A DNA stretch of 7,360 bases from Desulfonatronospira sp. (GTDB taxonomy: Bacteria; Desulfobacterota; Desulfovibrionia; Desulfovibrionales; Desulfonatronovibrionaceae). Shown piece by piece: positions 5,121 through 7,360 of the stretch; within the stretch, counting starts at the first letter, position 1; each line of letters opens with the position of its first letter. A program made the translations under genes and the position numbers. The notes under the pieces are model-generated. The model was not told the DNA's origin, did no database searches, and was given only the letters and a program-made list of their open reading frames with translations. Where the stretch lies: NCBI GenBank assembly GCA_003554505.1, contig PWGS01000098.1:1-7360 (forward strand). Direction: 5' to 3'.

Positions 5121-6251
5121 ATGAGAAAAGTAAAGTTGCTCATTGCAGAAGATTCCGGCATCAACCGGAACTTTCTGGTACGTCTCCTGGGCGAAGAGTT
5201 TGAAATAGAGGAGAGCTGCGACGGAGAGGAGGCGGTGGAAAAGTTTCCCGCCTTTGCTCCGGACATAGTTCTTTTGGACATCCATATGCCGGTTATGGAC
5301 GGCCTGGAGGTGATCAGGCATATCCGCAACTCTTCGGTGGAACGGGATGTTTTTATCCTGGTGCTCACGGGTGAGGAGTCCACAGAAGTCAAGGTGGAGG
5401 CCCTGAACCAGGGGGCGAACGATTTCGTGTTGAAGCCCTTTGTTCGCGAGGAACTGCAAGCCAGGGTCAGGGTGGCCAAGAGACAGGTGCTTATTCTGGA
5501 AGAGCTGCGCCGGGCCTATTCTGTCATCTCCTCGGAAATGGACATGGTGGCTGATCTGCAGACCAGGCTGCTGCCCCGGGGAGGGTTTGAGTTTCCCGGG
5601 ATTGACCTGGACTGGATGTATCTGCCTTCAGGCCGGGCCAGCGGGGATTATTATGATTTTTTTCCGGTGGGTCCGGACACGCTGCGTTTCGTGGTGGCTG
5701 ACGTTTCCGGGCACGGAGCCAGAGCCGCATTTATCATGAACACTGTGCGGGCGATTTTCCGCATGTCCTGGCGCAACTACTTTCCCCTGGAGCAGGTGGT
5801 GTCTTTCGTGAACGACGATCTGTGCCAGATTGTGGGAGGGGAGGCTGACTTTGTCACCCTGATGGCTTGTGATCTGGACTTGAGCACGAGAACGCTTTCG
5901 TATATCAATGCCGGGCATTGCCCGGGGTTCTTTCTGGCCGACCGGGAGCTAATGCACGAAGTGAGTCCAAACTGCAGGCCCCTGGGGATTTTTTCTCTGA
6001 ACATATCCGCAGGGGAAATTTCTTTTAAAAACAGTCTCAAGGCTTTTTTGTATACAGACGGTTTTTACGAGTGGGAGCTGGCCCCGGGGGATATCCTGGG
6101 GCTGGACAGGTTTCGCCACGAGGTGCAGCAGATGATTCTTCAAGACGGTTTTGATCTACGGGGTCTCAAGGACAGGCTGGAGCGTATAGGGGGACACGTG
6201 GTCCGGTTCAGGGATGACCTCACCGCCCTGTGGATCAGGACAAATCTTTAA
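5121..6251 (+). CDS. Response regulator with PP2C (RsbU/SpoIIE-type) phosphatase output
   Basis: The 376-residue protein joins a receiver domain (about 4-120) to a PPM/PP2C serine phosphatase domain (about 145-375) by a short helical linker. The receiver has the acidic pair E10/D11, phospho-acceptor D53 in LLDIHMP, T83 and K105 in LKPF, so it should respond to a histidine kinase, which is not encoded here. The phosphatase has GRASGDYYDF (171-180), VADVSGHGARAA (192-203), AGHCPGF (264-270), YTDG (311-314) and RDDLTAL (364-370), with metal aspartates D176, D194, D313 and probably D366. It should dephosphorylate the STAS antagonist encoded two genes downstream. The ATG is fixed by an in-frame TGA directly before it; its ribosome binding site is weak (GGA at 5114-5116). 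It is the first gene of a three-gene operon, 17 bp ahead of the kinase gene. Confidence 0.94.
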   Translation: MRKVKLLIAEDSGINRNFLVRLLGEEFEIEESCDGEEAVEKFPAFAPDIVLLDIHMPVMDGLEVIRHIRNSSVERDVFILVLTGEESTEVKVEALNQGANDFVLKPFVREELQARVRVAKRQVLILEELRRAYSVISSEMDMVADLQTRLLPRGGFEFPGIDLDWMYLPSGRASGDYYDFFPVGPDTLRFVVADVSGHGARAAFIMNTVRAIFRMSWRNYFPLEQVVSFVNDDLCQIVGGEADFVTLMACDLDLSTRTLSYINAGHCPGFFLADRELMHEVSPNCRPLGIFSLNISAGEISFKNSLKAFLYTDGFYEWELAPGDILGLDRFRHEVQQMILQDGFDLRGLKDRLERIGGHVVRFRDDLTALWIRTNL

Positions 6252-6268
6252 GATGGGCGGAGGTTTTC

Positions 6269-6682
6269 ATGCTGCAGCTGATCCTCAATGATACTGTTAC
6301 GCCCTGCCGGGCCAGAATGATTGTCCGGGCGGTAAAGTCTTTTCTGGATACCTTTGTAACCTCCGAGGTTCTGTTTGATATTGAGCTGGTCCTGACCGAA
6401 TCCTGCAACAACGCCGCTCTGCATGCTTACCAGGGTCTGCCCGGAGAGCTTGAAATAAAGCTGGATATAGTGGAGAATCAGCAGGTTGGTTTGCAGGTAA
6501 GGGACTGGGGCAGGGAGTTTCAATGCCCGTGGAATCTGCCGGAGACTTTCGAGGAGTCCGGCCGGGGTATTTACATAATGCGCCAGGTGATGCATACCTT
6601 TGATTATACCCGTGAAAACGACAGTAACGTGTTTACTTTTACTAAGAAAGTCGAGCCGGAGCAATGGAAAGAGTGCAAGTAG
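6269..6682 (+). CDS. RsbW-like GHKL serine kinase / anti-sigma-type switch protein
   Basis: The 137-residue protein is a stand-alone HATPase_c (GHKL) domain, the size of RsbW/SpoIIAB. The N-box is ELVLTESCNNAALHAY (39-54, with E44, N48 and H52), G1 is RDWG (78-81, D79) and G2 is GRGIYIM (98-104). It should bind ATP, phosphorylate the STAS partner on serine and hold an output protein when that partner is phosphorylated. The ATG at 6269 has a strong GGAGG five bases upstream (6259-6263). A longer in-frame start at 6230 would overlap the phosphatase gene and lacks such a site. The gene overlaps the STAS gene by 19 bp. The output may not be a sigma factor; such modules in proteobacteria often act on other targets. 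Confidence 0.92.
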   Translation: MLQLILNDTVTPCRARMIVRAVKSFLDTFVTSEVLFDIELVLTESCNNAALHAYQGLPGELEIKLDIVENQQVGLQVRDWGREFQCPWNLPETFEESGRGIYIMRQVMHTFDYTRENDSNVFTFTKKVEPEQWKECK

Positions 6683-7008
6683 AGGAAAAAGGACACATCC
6701 TCGTCGTGGACATCTCTCAGGAAATGACCATGGAGGTGGTGGATGATCTCAAAAAAGATTTTGAAGATTTTTTCAGCCGATCATGGCAGGGGCTGGCCCT
6801 GGATCTTTCAGGGGGGTGCTTTATGGACAGCGCTGGAATCGGTTTTGTCACAGCTTTGAACAACCGCTGCCTGCAGGAAGGTCGTACATTCTGTCTGCTC
6901 AACCCTTCAGAGCAGGTCATCAAGACTCTGAAGCTGGGGAATCTCTGGGACCTGTTCCAAGCGCATCAATCACTGTATGAAATATCCAGACTGTACCCCG
7001 CAGAGTAA
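6664..7008 (+). CDS. RsbV-like STAS anti-sigma factor antagonist
   Basis: The 114-residue protein is a single STAS domain. The conserved phosphorylation loop is MDSAGIGF (54-61), with S56 as the expected phospho-serine; LDLSGG (47-51) precedes it, as in SpoIIAA/RsbV. Unphosphorylated, it should bind the upstream kinase and free that protein's target. The kinase phosphorylates S56 and the PP2C protein reverses this. The start lies inside the end of the kinase gene (19-bp overlap), with GGAG only about two bases before the ATG, so translation is probably coupled to the kinase gene and helps keep the two products in ratio. The assignment of partners rests on gene order and family knowledge. No clear intrinsic terminator was found after the stop codon. 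Confidence 0.93.
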   Translation: MERVQVEEKGHILVVDISQEMTMEVVDDLKKDFEDFFSRSWQGLALDLSGGCFMDSAGIGFVTALNNRCLQEGRTFCLLNPSEQVIKTLKLGNLWDLFQAHQSLYEISRLYPAE

Positions 7009-7087
7009 AAGCAGTTAGTTTTTATCCGGAAACGTTTCTTTTTGGGTGACTATTCATCAAGTTTTGTATCTGCTCATACTCTGGTAA

Positions 7088-7236
7088 TCGGTATCGAGGT
7101 CGGTATCGGCTTCCGGCTTGAAGAGCCTACAGCTCGGAGAAGGTCGAAAAAATCGAAAGTGTGGGACGACCCCAACATTTTCGATGCCGATACCGATACC
7201 GATCCCGACAAAAGCATTGTCATGATGAACAGTTAC
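7088..7236. repeat. Structured dispersed repeat, copy 2 (complete)
   Basis: This is the complete copy in the window. The left arm (7088-7110) and right arm (7186-7208) pair at about 19 of 23 positions, including a perfect 10-bp block, CGGTATCGGC with GCCGATACCG. The 75-nt centre holds GGCTT/GAGCC (7115-7119 with 7123-7127) and TGGG/CCCA (7162-7165 with 7171-7174). Both stems recur in copy 1 with changed bases that still pair (a C to T giving a G-U wobble in the first; different loop and stem length in the second). Five CGATNC-like hexamers end in CGACAA, then a tail matching copy 1 up to GTTAC. It lies in the tail-to-tail gap between the STAS gene and the partial gene at the window end. Nothing else is seen in 7009-7264. 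Confidence 0.8.
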
Positions 7237-7264
7237 CCTGATTTTTCTTTTTCCGCCTTTCAGC

Positions 7265-7360
7265 TTATCTGGGGATGAACCGCTGCAGCATATCCCTGGC
7301 TCCGTTGTTCTGCTCATCCCGGTCTTCAGGGTCCACCTGGTCCATGAGCTGCTGCAGCAG
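7265..7360 (-). CDS. C-terminal 31 residues of a gene running out of the window
   Basis: Read on the minus strand from the window edge, one frame is open for 31 codons and ends in TAA (7267-7265). It has three consecutive residues or more of each kind of polar and hydrophobic pattern typical of a helical tail: it begins LLQQLMDQVDPEDRDEQ and ends MLQRFIPR. About 25 of 31 codons end in G or C, like the real genes here, which supports coding. No family can be named from so short a piece. The start and most of the protein lie beyond position 7360. Confidence 0.5.
   Translation of the reverse strand: MLQQLMDQVDPEDRDEQNNGARDMLQRFIPR

Noticed and set aside
4808..5479. 223-residue minus-strand open frame
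   Set aside because: It spans the end of dtd, the gap and the receiver domain in antisense, is serine-rich noise and shows no family features.
7009..7040. Possible terminator GGAAACGTTTCTTTTT after the STAS gene
   Set aside because: The palindrome leaves no room for a loop, and alternative stems are about 4 bp, so the T-run alone is not enough.
7042..7317. Open frames on both strands through repeat copy 2, one encoding an Asp-rich DADTDTDPD peptide
   Set aside because: The peptide is only the CGATNC hexamer array read in frame. The frame has no ribosome binding site and is not kept in copy 1.

Overview
The window looks like a bacterial chromosome segment, moderately GC-rich with G/C-ending codons. 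The gene set (REC-PP2C/RsbW/RsbV switch, YkgJ-type cysteine-cluster protein, single-domain CULT protein, PanB, DTD) and the dispersed structured repeats fit a Desulfobacterota (deltaproteobacterial) genome, perhaps a sulfate reducer. No rRNA or other phylogenetic marker is present, so this is an inference.

Layout. 1-155: a structured dispersed repeat, cut by the window start. 215-1213 (+): a membrane-anchored helical protein of unknown function. 1217-1894 (-): a cysteine-cluster protein, tail to tail with the first gene. 1962-2801 (+): a secreted M23 peptidoglycan endopeptidase, divergent from the cysteine-cluster gene. 2802-2951: a gap with decayed pieces of the same repeat family. 2952-3359 (-): a 135-residue CULT protein, the thalidomide-binding domain of cereblon. 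3360-3691: a divergent regulatory gap with promoters and two perfect hairpins. 3692-4492 (+) panB and 4557-5027 (+) dtd, separated by a 14-bp inverted repeat. 5121-7008 (+): a compact three-gene partner-switching operon. 7088-7236: a second, well-preserved copy of the repeat. 7265-7360 (-): the C-terminal end of a gene that runs out of the window.

Functional logic. The last three + strand genes form one circuit: a response-regulator-controlled PP2C phosphatase, an RsbW-like GHKL kinase and an RsbV-like STAS antagonist. No sigma factor or other obvious output is encoded nearby. PanB (pantothenate/CoA synthesis) and DTD (D-aminoacyl-tRNA proofreading) are housekeeping enzymes. The M23 enzyme acts on the cell wall.

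The highlight is the CULT gene. It has its own sigma70-type promoter, a good ribosome binding site, all four predicted zinc cysteines and the three cage tryptophans at the same spacing as in human cereblon. The second highlight is the repeat family, about 150 nt long, with long inverted arms made of CGATNC hexamers and internal stems kept by compensatory or wobble changes.
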